Below are positions 34,346-45,081 of a stretch of 64,000 bases of DNA, piece after piece. Position numbers and translations under genes: made by a program. Location: assembly GCA_963854735.1 (NCBI GenBank), contig OY978109.1:62001-126000 (forward strand). The letters are read 5' to 3'. This DNA comes from Marvania coccoides (Eukaryota > Chlorophyta > Trebouxiophyceae > Chlorellales > Chlorellaceae). The stretch's first letter is position 1. The number at the start of each line of letters is the position of its first letter. The notes beneath the pieces were generated by a model that was given only the letters and a program-made list of their open reading frames with translations, did not search any database and was not told where the DNA came from.

Positions 34346-36412
34346 ATGGCAACGCATCGCAAGCAGGCTCTGGCCCAGCTCGCAAACGACCTGCAGCAGT
34401 TTGGCTCGGAAGTAACGGGCGAGCTGCAGGAATTGCGTCGCAACGTGGAGATTCGCCCGGTGACGCGTCCCACCACGTTCAGGCATTGTTTGGAAGACCT
34501 TACCGAGCGCCTCAACGTGATCAACGAGGATGTTACAACTCTCGAATCGGTTAGCTTGGACGCAATTTCATTGGAGGTGCGTTTCTTTTATAGCTTCCTT
34601 GGTATTATTCAATATTGAAGATGCGATGCCAACTGTTTCCCGCCTGCTGCTGCCGCGCAGGAGCTCGTCGGCCACTGCACTGCGGTTTACCAGCACAACC
34701 ACCGCGCCATTGCAGCGCTGGAGTCTCGTCTCCAGGACTTTGGATTCTCGCAGACCTTCGCGCCCGCACCCCCTGCAGACCCGCTAGCCCCCGCGCCTGC
34801 CGTCGCCCCCACCCCCTTGGCTGGCCAGGCAACCGACGAAGCTGCTGCCGGCATGAGCCCTCTGCCTTCCCTGCCCTCCCCCCACGCCCAGCCCCCTCCC
34901 AGCCTCAGCTGCTACGGCGCCGCCACCGCGGTGGTGACTGCTCCCGACACCGCGCTGCGCCCGCTCACCGCGGCGGCAGCCATGGCCCCAATGACGGCTG
35001 TCAAAGCTAAATTTAAAGACGACGACACCCCCTCCTCGCTGGCTGCATCCCCCGAAGCCCTCACCCCCTCCATGCGCCAGCTGCTGGGCAAGTACGCGGG
35101 CGCAGACTCCTCAGAAGGCGGGTTCAGTGGGCTCAGCGGACTCACGCCACGTGGCCTGACCCCTCGCTCCGCCCGCCGGGGCGCCATCCTTCACACCGAC
35201 CCTTCGGGGGCCACCCCGACCGTCGCAGCGACCGTGCCTCCCAGCCCGCTGCCCCTCCCGCTCTCCCCTGCTTTTGTGCAGGCAGCAGAGCAGCACCGCT
35301 CCCAAATGGAGGAAGCCAGCGCTGTAGACGCAGCAGCTGGCTACCACACTGTTGCCGGGGGGGCGGCGGCGGCAGTACATCACGTACAGCACGAGCAGGA
35401 GCCTGCGTCCCTGGCATCCAACCCCGATTATTTGCTGGATCTATACCGCAGCAAGTACCCTCATGTAGTGGCATCAATCGAAAAGGGGGAGCACGCGCGG
35501 GGCGGCGGCGTGGGATCCGCTGCTGCTGCCAACCTGAAGTACAGTACTGGCAGTGGTCATCCAGTGGTACTCTCACAGTACCATCCTGCCGTGGCCGCTG
35601 CAGTGTTCCCCGCCCCCAGCCCCGGCCCTTCCTATCCCGACGAAGAGAGCACCATGGAGCTCAAGGCGCAGGTCATCTACAGCCGCGCCAGGGCGCAACA
35701 GCAGCAGGCTGCGGCCGCCGCTGCAGCGGCGGCGGCAGTTACGCCCGCTTCTGCGGTGCAGGCAGGGCCTATCCCTTCTACTGCAGCGCTGATGCACAGA
35801 GCGATGGATGCAACCACCACGACTACTACTGCCACTACAGCCAGTGCCGCAGCCCCTCCTACTTTTTCCTCGGCAATGCCTTCAGCCGGCGCTCACACAG
35901 ACAGCCTCGAGCAGGCCATCGCGGCCGCGCTGGGCCGCCCCTCCACGGCATTTTCTACGCGGTCCGCCACCTCAGGCGGCTCTTCTTCTTCCGCAGGAAC
36001 CGCTGGTAATCCAACGCCCGCTGTGACCCCTGCTACTGAAATGCTGCGCTCTGGGGCCATGTCTGCGCGCACCCTGCCCTCCGCGCGAGGCCCCTCCTCC
36101 CTGACCCCTTCCCTGCCGCTGTCCGTGGCCCCTCTGAGGGAGGTTGATGCTGCCGACTATTCCACTCTCCCCGCCTTCATTCGGGGGCAGCTACCGCTGG
36201 AGCAGCTCAATTCCGCGGCGGCGGCGGTGCACGCCGACGCGCTGCGGCGGTGCGCCGCGGGCGACGGCGCTTCGTTCTCTATGGACGACGTCGAGGCTGC
36301 TGGGGCATTGCCGGCTGGCAAGGGCAAGGTGTTGATCAATGCGCTGGCGAAGCTGGGGCACGTGCAGCTCAAGGTGGTGTACGGACAGGGCACGGTGTAC
36401 TTCTTTGCTTGA
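34346..36412 (+). CDS. Possible SKA3-like kinetochore protein
   Basis: Exons 34346-34576 and 34661-36412 encode 660 residues. Residues 1-110 form a helical/coiled-coil head (LANDLQQFGSEVTGELQELR). The middle 430 residues are low complexity, rich in Ala, Pro, Ser and Thr, with TPSMRQLLGKY and TPRGLTPRSARR. The last 90 residues fold-match a small winged-helix pattern: DYSTLPAFIRGQLPLEQL, then SMDDVEAAG, GKGKVLINALAKLGHV and YGQGTVYFF. This order and the LLxKY-type motif recall SKA1/SKA3 subunits of the spindle and kinetochore-associated complex. The link rests on pattern memory only; a general coiled-coil plus winged-helix protein is the alternative. Confidence 0.5.
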
Positions 36413-36675
36413 GCACTGGGTCAAACAACAAATGCCCTCCCCGCTGCTGCAGACGTGCGACTGGCGTTGAGTTGCGTGCTGTGTGTGCGCTAGAAATGCG
36501 AGGTCAGACTTTGAGCTTTTGCGAGAGCCAACGCACTTCACCACATTTCTTCTGTCTAATTTTTTTTGCACTTTGCATTGCAAATTTATCAGCTCGAAAG
36601 AATTTTAAATATTTGCAAGTGAAAATAAACTCGCCAATTTCCAGCGTTCTGTGCTCTGAAACAAAATCCTCGAAC

Positions 36676-38010
36676 ATGATCAAGATGCTGGGGATGCCGG
36701 CGACAGGGCTGCAGCCTCCTGTAGCTCGTCGTCATCTCTCTCAATCGTCGCAATTTATTATCAGCAGACAACCTCTCCGCAGCAGCAGCAGCAACCGCAG
36801 CAGCCACATTGCCACAAGACATCCCACCCCCCGATCGCCCCTCTGCTGCACCGCCGCCTCGTCTTCCGCTCCCTTCCCCGGCAGCAGCGGCGGCGGCAGC
36901 GAACCCCTCACCCCTGATGGCATCATCGAGCCGGACGGCACCGTGGTGAAGCGCGCCCCGCCGTCGGATCCAGAGGAGCAGCGCCGCCTGTGGAAGCGCG
37001 CCATAAAGCTACCGATGTACTCAGTGGCCGTTGCCCCGGTCCTCGTTTCTGCCCTCTCCGCTTGGGTCAACACCGGCGCGCTGTTCCCGCTGCGCACGCT
37101 GGGCTTCTGCGTGGCTGCGGTGGCCATCATTGCCTGGTTGAACCTCTCCAACGACGTATTTGACTCCATGACGGGGGTGGACACCGCCAACAATAAACCG
37201 GAGAGCGTGGTGAACCTAACGGGGTCAAGGAGACGCGTATTTGCCGTCGCTACGGCGCTGCTCGTCGGCGGGGGCGCGCTCCTGTTCCAGCTGCTGTCCA
37301 CAGTGGTGAGTACATAATGTTTTTTTCCCCCGCTGAATACAATTAATTGTATTATATTGGCGAACTGACACTGTATCTTTTTCTCTCTGGGGTTACAGCC
37401 CAACCCGCTGGTGCCCAAGGCGCTGTACGCCGCCATCTGCTGCGGCTACCTCTACCAGGGGCCGCCCTTCAGGTGGTCATACCTCGGCCTCGGCGAGCCG
37501 CTCTGCTTCTTAGCCTTCGGCCCTCTAGCTACCTGCGCTTTCTACCTCGCTCAAGTGCCCCCCGCCCTCGCCGCCGCCGCCCCCGGCGCCTCCCCGCTGT
37601 CTGTGCTCCCCACCTCCGCCATTGCGCTCTCAATCCTCATCGGGATCTCCACGACCGTCATTCTCTTCACCAGCCACTTCCACCAGGTGCAAGGCGACCG
37701 CGCCAACGGCAAAATGTCCCCGCTAGTGCGCATGGGCACCAAGAAGGGCGCCAGCGTCTTAAAGGTCGCGGTAGGGTTCGTCTACACGCTGACGCTGGCG
37801 CTGTCCCTGTTTGGAATTTTGCCGTTTGCGGTGTGGACGTCGTCGATGGTAGCCTACGGGTGGGCGGCGGAAATGGTTAAGCTGGCGGAGGACAACTGGG
37901 ACAAGCCTGACAAGCTGAAGCAGTTGAAATTTTTGGCAACTCGGTGGCACATTGGGTACACCGGCATGCTGGGGCTGGGGCTGCTGGTAGCGAAACTCAT
38001 GGTCATTTGA
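36676..38010 (+). CDS. 1,4-dihydroxy-2-naphthoate polyprenyltransferase (MenA/ABC4 type)
   Basis: Exons 36676-37305 and 37399-38010 give 413 residues. The enzyme attaches the phytyl chain to dihydroxynaphthoate, the last but one step of phylloquinone (vitamin K1) synthesis for photosystem I, in a plastid membrane. Motif 1 is NDVFDSMTGVD at about 159 (the prenyl-diphosphate site), followed by NKPESVVNLTGSR. Motif 2 is QVQGDRANGKMSPLVRMG at about 305-322. Eight or nine hydrophobic helices are visible. The first 75 residues are Ser/Arg-rich and suit a transit peptide. The start at 36676 precedes MIKMLGMPATG; MLGMPATG is an alternative start. Confidence 0.88.
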
Positions 38011-38291
38011 TTTAATTGCGCTGCCACTGTTTCAGTTTTCTGCTCATTTTGACCGCTGTTTGACGAGGAGGAAAGATTATCCAACGTGGATTGCCGCCGA
38101 ATGACGTGTGTGACACCACTCTGACTGACTCAAAGTAAATTCAAAAAGGGTGCAATGTCACATTAGTGCTCTAAGAAAACAAAAAACAAAAGAATTACTA
38201 TCAAGTGCAATTCTTCAAGGATTGCGTCGCTGCTGCTGCCGCCGAATTTGTGTTCTCCACAGCAGAAGTTGATAAAATTTCACTCCCATGT

Positions 38292-39071
38292 TCAGGGCGA
38301 CACCAGGAAGCTGTTCTTCTCCACCTCCTCGTCGATAGCCTTGGCCATCGCAGGGTCAGCAGCCATGGCCTCGTCCACGGTGACAGTGGCAATGCGTGCC
38401 TTCTCCGCGGCGATGCTGGCCAGCTCAGCGTCAATCTCCTTGGCGCGCACCGCGGAGGAGGCAGCCAGCGCCTCTGCCTGTTTCAAGATCTCGCCGAAGC
38501 TGGCCCGAGCCTGGGCCACTTCGTCTCCCTCGTAGGTGGGCAGCTTCATGGCTGCAAACCACAATCAACAGAGAAAAGGGAAACGCATATCAGCGGCGTG
38601 ATAATCGATTGGAAGAGCGGTGGTAGAGAAGGGTGAGAAAAGTAACGAGGGCGGAGGGAGAAAAACCACACAACCACAACTCACTCTCATACGCCTTCTT
38701 GAAGCCGCCGACGATCTTGGGGTCCAGTTCCTTTGACCATTCGGCCCAGTTGGGGGGCGGGGTGTCCTTCACCATGTCTCCAAGCCGAGATTGGACTGTC
38801 ATGAAGGAGGTGCGCAGGGAGGCCAGTTCCCGCTTGCCCTCGTCGCTGTGCACCATGCTGCTGATTGTATCCCAGTCAATTTCCGCCGACACCGCCTTCT
38901 GCGCGAACGACCGCTGCTGCGTCCGGGCCAGGCCCTGCAAACAAATTAAATTAAATTGAACGAGGGTGAGAACGCCGATGTCAGCGATCGCACACGCCCT
39001 CTCCTCAAATTCCACAGCCAAAATGCGCTACGCACCGTTCGCAACGCGCTGGCAGCTGCTGAACGAAGCAT
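38292..39071 (-). CDS. Mitochondrial ATP synthase subunit d (plant type)
   Basis: Exons 39071-39036, 38934-38685 and 38551-38292 give 181 residues. It is a peripheral-stalk subunit of the F1Fo ATP synthase. The first 25 residues (MLRSAAASALRTGLARTQQR) make a basic amphipathic presequence. The mature part starts near EIDWDTISSMV and includes PPPNWAEWSKELDPKIVGGF and LPTYEGDEVAQA, which align with plant subunit d. The long C-terminal half is helical. The first exon codes only 12 residues and was found by its donor GTGCGT and the acceptor TTTGCAG before GLART. Confidence 0.85.
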
Positions 39072-39299
39072 AATCGATGTATTATTTGGCTCGCAGATGT
39101 CCCACCGCAGCGCCGGCGCCGTTCAGTGTTCAAAATTATCGACTGGTAATTAATTAACGCCAGGGTTGGCCTGTATTTTTTGTTCACAAAAAAGATTGCT
39201 GCTGCCCCATGCTGCCCTCCCCCATGCTGTGCTCGTCATGCAGGCAAATTTGTCAATTTTTAATTTGTCTGTTACATACAAAAAACCAGTGTCGGGGCC

Positions 39300-39717
39300 T
39301 CAGCCACCGCTAATGGGAGGAATGATGGCCACTTCATCGCCCGCTGCCAGCACCACCGCATTGCCTGGGGGCAGGTATTCTTGGTTCACAGCCAGCGCAA
39401 AAGACCCGCGAATGTCTTCAAGGCCTGGGAACTGCATTAGCCAGGTGGAAAAGGGAGGTTGTGAGCAAAAATACCTTGGTTTGAGGCAAAGGAGTGGCGG
39501 GGTTTTTTGTATTTTACCATGCTGGCCGATGAATAAACGCAATGTTGGCTAGCAAATGCGTTGCCTACAGTAAAACAAAACCCACATTTTTATACAAATG
39601 GTCCAGAAGGGTGTCGTTCGTGGCGCCAGGCGGGAGCGGCACTGTTGCTTCGGCAACGCCTGCCAATTCTCTGCTCCTGGCGAAGAACAGGACCTTGACC
39701 TCGTTGCAGCTCTCCAT
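39300..39717 (-). CDS. Molybdopterin synthase small subunit (MoaD/MOCS2A)
   Basis: Exons 39717-39586 and 39431-39300 encode 87 residues, the normal size. MoaD has a ubiquitin-like beta-grasp fold; its C-terminal Gly-Gly is thiocarboxylated and donates sulfur to form molybdopterin. Seen here are [13 protein letters not shown] at the N-terminus, a [13 protein letters not shown] end with the terminal GG, and no tail. It acts in the cytosol with the MoaE subunit, which is not in this window. A MogA-like gene of the same pathway lies about 12 kb away. TTACA (minus-strand TGTAA) is at 39272-39276, 24 bp past the stop. Confidence 0.9.
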
Positions 39718-40406
39718 TTCCAGGCAAGAAGGTCTGGCAACGCGCGTGTGGGAAGAAAAAATGCGTTATAAAGTTGAACAGCAGAGATGAATGGAGAATC
39801 TCAAGGTCTTTATGTTGTGTATCGCCTCCGCTATCAATGCCTCGCAGTGCGTGGTGTAGCAATACGAAATTAAAAAAATATATACCTGCGAAGGAAAAGC
39901 CCTGCTGAAAGCTCTGACCTTCACGGTCTCTCAAACTCAATTCGACCTCGATGTTTTTTTAGCTGCACTCAATTTTTCAACCAATTTTAGTTTCTGCAGC
40001 AATTCCGTAAGAATGAATGCATTCAGCAATACAATCAGCTTGCACAAAGCGTGACCTGAGCTGGCCCTGGGACGCATGTTTCCATGCACTACTCCCAAGG
40101 CAATGACCAGCATGCTGGGACGGTCACAACTGCATTTTTTTCATAGTGAAATGTCTGTCATTTGAGAGGAAATGAAGGATGGAATGCAACAATGATGAGT
40201 GTGGAGTAAAGGATACGTATTAATAAAACGAGTTTCTGCGAAAAGTGACGCCAAGAGTGTAATAGTAAAATGCCGGCGATGCTCAACAGGTGTAGCAAAA
40301 CAGAAAAAAATAAAATATAACAAAGGGGGGTTGGGCTAAAGTGCAGAAATACGTGCACGGTTTAATGAGGATTAAAAAATAATGATTGATTGCAGCCTTT
40401 TATTAT
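39718..40406. other. Intergenic spacer, no gene seen
   Basis: About 690 bp of AT-rich DNA between MoaD and the first MscS-like gene, both on the minus strand. It holds the MoaD promoter and the MscS 3' UTR. No coding or RNA signal was recognised. Confidence 0.5.
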
Positions 40407-43400
40407 TTATGTGCCCATCTGCGGCAAAACGGCTGGGTCTGCGACCACGGCGACGCCACCCTGGGCTTGTCCCGGCGGCAGGTTGATGGAGCGCAGCGTC
40501 GGCCAGGTGTAGGTGACTCCAGCCTGGTTGAGCACGCGCGCCACGACGATGTGCACCTGCGTGCGCACGCGGGAGCACCGACCCAGGTTTGTGCCCGAGT
40601 GTGTGTAGTCGAAGTACACCGCCAGCGTCATTTTCATGGGTACAGACGCGTCCCTGAAGTGGGCAGAGTACGAGCCGATCTCCTGCGGCATTTCTGCCTG
40701 CAGCTTGCCCACCGCAGCGCAGATGTCGTCCAAGATCGTCGGTGGTGTGTCCAAGTCCACCAAAATCTGTAAGGGAAAAGAAAGGGAAGGGAAATAAAAC
40801 GATTTAGAAGCATGCAATTTGAAGACTGGTGTTTTTGTATATTCAACGCTGCCCCTCCTCTGCTCACCTTGATGCCCTCGCCTTTGTTGCCCGAGTTGGT
40901 CATGTTGATGAATGGGTTGGTGACGAGCTTCTGGTTGGGGTACCACACGCGCTGCTTGTTGCTGTTCAGGAACACTGTGAAGTTGATGGTGATTTCGTCC
41001 ACTGTCAGGAAGTCACTGTCCAGGTAGAGCATGTCCCCCACGTCAAAGGGGTGGGAGGAAAACAGAAACATGACGTTCTCGAAGATGGTGCGGACGTAGG
41101 GGCCGAATACGAACGACAGACCCAGAACGACCGTCGTTACAAACGCCCAGATGTCCTTGAAGCTGGTCTGCAGCAGGATGATGCTGCATCAAGAGTGAGG
41201 GAGATGAATATGAGCAATTTGGTGCGTTCAGTTCGGTAATAAATCAAATACAGTCGTATGTTTTACTTGTATAATAATTTGAAGCGCATTTCTTTATTAG
41301 TATGAAAATTACGTTTCGCAAAGCTCTCACCAGTAGATCATGGCGAAGATGAGGTGGATCACCGCTCCTATCATGGTCTCCAGCGACGACGCAATGTTGC
41401 GGGTGTCTTTCAACGACGACGCCAGGTTGCGTCGCTCCTGAAAAATGCCCTGCACTGCTGTCACGCACTCCTCCACCGTCACCTTGCCGTTGCCGTTGAC
41501 GTCAAACATGTCGAATGCAGGGTGCACCTCCTCCTCTGAAAGGAACGGCTGCATATCCTCAGGCTCAATGTAGGATTTGTCGAAATTGGACTTGACGTTC
41601 CAAAACAAAAACGCGCCCACACGCTTGCCCTCCGCGTCCCTCACGTCTTCAGGGTCTGCTTTGTTCAGGGTATCGCGGAAGGTGGTTTCCAGCTCGTTCT
41701 TGCGGATGTAGCGCTCCAGCTTTGCCAGCCGATTCATCACTTCATCCCGCCGCAGCGGGCCGTCAAACGTCAGGCCCTTGCCGCTCAGCCCCGGCCCGAC
41801 GTCGTCGTCTGTGCTGCGCATCCCCGTGGATATGCGATTCAATGACGGAGGCCCACCTTGCGATGCGCTCGTTTTGGGGGTCGTCATCCCGGCGGTTTTG
41901 GAGGGGCTCACGGCGGCGCCACTGGCAGCCGCGTTTGCAGCGGAAATGGCGGCGGGGTGAGGCAACGGGCTGCGCTGCACGTCAAACACGCTGGGGAGCC
42001 CGCCGTCGGAGGGGGGCTCAACTCGCACCGGTGGGGGTTGGCTGGCCGCGCGTCGGTGCTGCTTTGGTGGGGACTCTGGAAGACCGGGGTCAATAGTTAT
42101 TTTCAACGGAGCCTCGCCGCCCCCGCTTCCCTCTCCCTGCTGCATTTTCGTCATTTCCACGCCATCGCTTCCCTCATCCTGTTCTTCCACGGGCGGCAGG
42201 GGTTCGCTCCTGCGGCGCCAGAACCGCAGCGAGTCCTTGCCATTGCGGCCGGAAGAAGACACCCCCCGCTCCAGCTCTGCCTCGGCGCTGTGGGACTTGC
42301 CGATCTTCATTTTCGACAGGAGGTTTGGCACGCTGAAGCGGGTGTCCAGCATCCCAAAGCCACCGCCGCCGCCATCTTCATCGTCGTCTCCGCTGGCGTA
42401 TGGCTGCCGCGGCTTGAGCAGCTTGTGCAGCCACTGTTCTTTCTGGAGTGTGCTGTACATCTTGGCCATGTGGCTGGTTTTGTTGAACTTGAGCGACAGG
42501 ATCTTGGCGATGAGCGTCTTGAGAAGGTTGGCGAGGAAGAAGAGCGACACGCAGATGAGGACGCGCAGGATGATTTTGTAGGCGTTGGTCACAGACTCGC
42601 TCTCCTTTCCAGCCACGATCATTATGAGGGGCCACCAGATGGTGGTGAGCACAGCGCGGACAACCCAGCGCAAAGGTTTCTACAGGTGAGGAAATAAATA
42701 ATGAGGAGAAAGGAGGGATTTCGGGGGATAACGAAGAAAACGAAATGGAAATCGTTATAAAAAAACCCAAAAATGTACTCACTCTGACTGCGTAGGCGAA
42801 GTAGAGCGCATTCTTTATGGTGAACATTCTCTTCTCGACAAAGTACACTATGATAGAGGAAACGGCGTCTCCAATGACCCAAATGATGGGCAGTCCCGTG
42901 ATGAAGAAACACAGCCGCCACACTTGTATTTCGGAGATGAGCTGTTCCTCCGCAAACACGATGAGGCAGACGCCGGCCGCCGCAAAAGAAAGACTGATGG
43001 CCAGCAGAATTACGTACACCCAGAAGCGGCGGTGCTGGTAGAGGCGGCGCTTGGGCTTCAGGGCGTGCTCGTCCAAGCCCAGAATGGACTCGTTCAACTG
43101 AAGGACAGCAATGTGCGCCGAAGGAAACGTCGAAATAAAACAATTTGAAAAATGGAAATTATGAACCAGTGTGTTAAAAAGCGTTTGATTATACCTCGTG
43201 GCCATGGTTAAATCCTAAGGAGCCTTGGTCTTTGCGCGGCGTGGCGGCGGGCACCTCATCGTCGTCGCTGTGGTTGTCCTGAAACAGCATGTCGGCATCG
43301 CGGCGGTGCACGCGGTTCACCTTCCGCAGCACCTCCCACGGCTGCTTGTCATGCACGGGCTGCGCCTTGCGCGGGGAGAGCTTCGGAGACTGGGTTGCCT

Positions 43401-43938
43401 CTGCAAAATTCACTCTCCGCTGCCTCAGCTCAGTTCCTGCCAAGTCCCCCGCGTTCGAGTGCGCCTGCGGTCCCCTCCCTACGTTGGGGTTGCCATGCAT
43501 CCAGGACGTCTCCTGGCGCGCCGTGTCTGCCTTTTCCGCGGAAGTGCTCTCAAACGGAGAGTTAATTGCCGTCGGAAAAGTGCCACTGCCACCTGGGGGG
43601 CTCAGGTTGCCATCTGCTGCTGCTGCTGCCGCTGCCGCTGCCCTTTCTTCTTCCTGCGCTATCATGCTCAGCGCGAGGAGAGTGGAGGGCGGCTCTGAGA
43701 CGTAGGAAGGCAGGCGACGGCGTTGTGGCGGCATGGCAGTGGTCCCGTCGGCAAGCTCGCCGCCAGGTACGGCCCAGGAAGACAGGCTGGTCATGGAACC
43801 AAAGCTGTCAGGCTTCTTATGCAGCGGGGGCTTTGCGTGGCCATCGTCGGGGTGGGCTGCAGACGCAGGAGACGCGTTTAGATTGGGATTCGAGCCTGAA
43901 GGGCCCAAGCGGCCGTTGAGCTCCTCCCCCGTCGGCAT
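40407..43938 (-). CDS. EF-hand MscS-like mechanosensitive channel 1
   Basis: Exons 43938-43195, 43097-42783, 42679-41331, 41183-40868 and 40766-40407 give 1,027 residues. Residues 1-250 are a disordered cytosolic tail. Helices follow: WVYVILLAISLSFAAAG, LCFFITGLPIIWVIG and a paired set near ILRVLICVSLFFLANLL. A long linker leads to a canonical EF-hand loop, DVNGNGKVTVEE (about 746-757), just before the next helix. The pore helix and MscS core follow (IWAFVTTVVLGLSFVFGP, FENVMFLFSSHPFDVGD, WYPNQKLVTNPF). The layout matches eukaryotic MSL/Msy-type channels that release osmolytes or ions on membrane stretch, with calcium input. The next upstream gene is a paralogue. Confidence 0.92.
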
Positions 43939-44451
43939 ACCCCAATGATCACCGACGAATGTGTGGTCTCAGTCTCAATTTCAAACACAGGGGGTCCCAA
44001 CAACCGTGCAGCAATTGATCGTTCGACCAAAAACTAGAATCGCTTAAAACTCGTTTAGAATTGCAATACGATCAATAAGAACGCAATAAGAATTGAATTG
44101 GTTTGAACATGAAACCAGGCTCATCTGATATAGCTAGCTAGCTATAGCCAAAAATAGTTCAATATATTTTGCAAAAAATAGTTCAATCTATCCTGAAGCA
44201 GGGTAGGGACACCCTAAAAATATGATAAATGACAACGAACACATAAATTGCGCCAGCATCAGAAGAGAAGAGGGTCAGGCTCAGATCATCAATTTTGAAG
44301 TACAGAGTCAGACGGGCCGGCAACGAGCCGTCTGACACCTTCGAGGGGATTGAATGATTAGTCTGGGCAATAATATTAATAATGAAGTAATATGCCAGAG
44401 CGCCACCGGAACGTGGATGCCCCAATCTTTGTGATGCGACAATTTGATTTC

Positions 44452-44527
<76 letters not shown>

Positions 44528-45081
44528 CAAAGGGCACTTTCTACTGAGATAGTTGATGGGTTGTTCAGATGCTATGCAGCACAATATAGGTGAAGCAGAG
44601 CTGGGCGAGGCGCAATGAGAGAGAAGAAAATCGCTGCCGCCGCCGCCATTTTGTTCTCCTTCTCCTCCTTGCTTACAGAAAAAAATGATGTCAATCTAGA
44701 ATGGACTGAGGGATAATAAGTAAAGTATTTTCTTGGAAAAACAGCGCACGGCAGAATTAGAAGCGCTCCGTGAGAAACGGAAACGTGTCAGCACACCAAC
44801 GCCATAGTGTAAAAACAAGATTGTGGTTGCACAACGGCAAGCCCATGCCTCCTGGGGTTATAATGTCGACAACAAACGAAAAGCTGAAAATTGTATATTA
44901 ATAAAAGAAATAAACAATAAAAGAGAGGGTATGCATCACGTATGGTTCTTTTCTTCACACATGCCGTCTCAAAGCCGGCTGAAAATAAAGTAGTACTCGA
45001 CTTCGTAATATAAATAGTGGTAAAAGTAGTTCATTAACTTGCGGGAAGAAAAATTCTTCTAATTCAGTCTTTTTTCTTTTT
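43939..45081. other. Spacer between the tandem MscS genes, with (TA)n
   Basis: About 1.1 kb of very AT-rich DNA holding the promoter of channel gene 1, the 3' UTR of channel gene 2 and the (TA)32 tract. No coding frame or RNA gene was seen. Confidence 0.5.
44461..44524. repeat. (TA)32 microsatellite
   Basis: Sixty-four bases of uninterrupted TA follow an A9 run at 44452-44460. Perfect TA tracts of this length are unstable and could form cruciforms. Confidence 0.97.
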
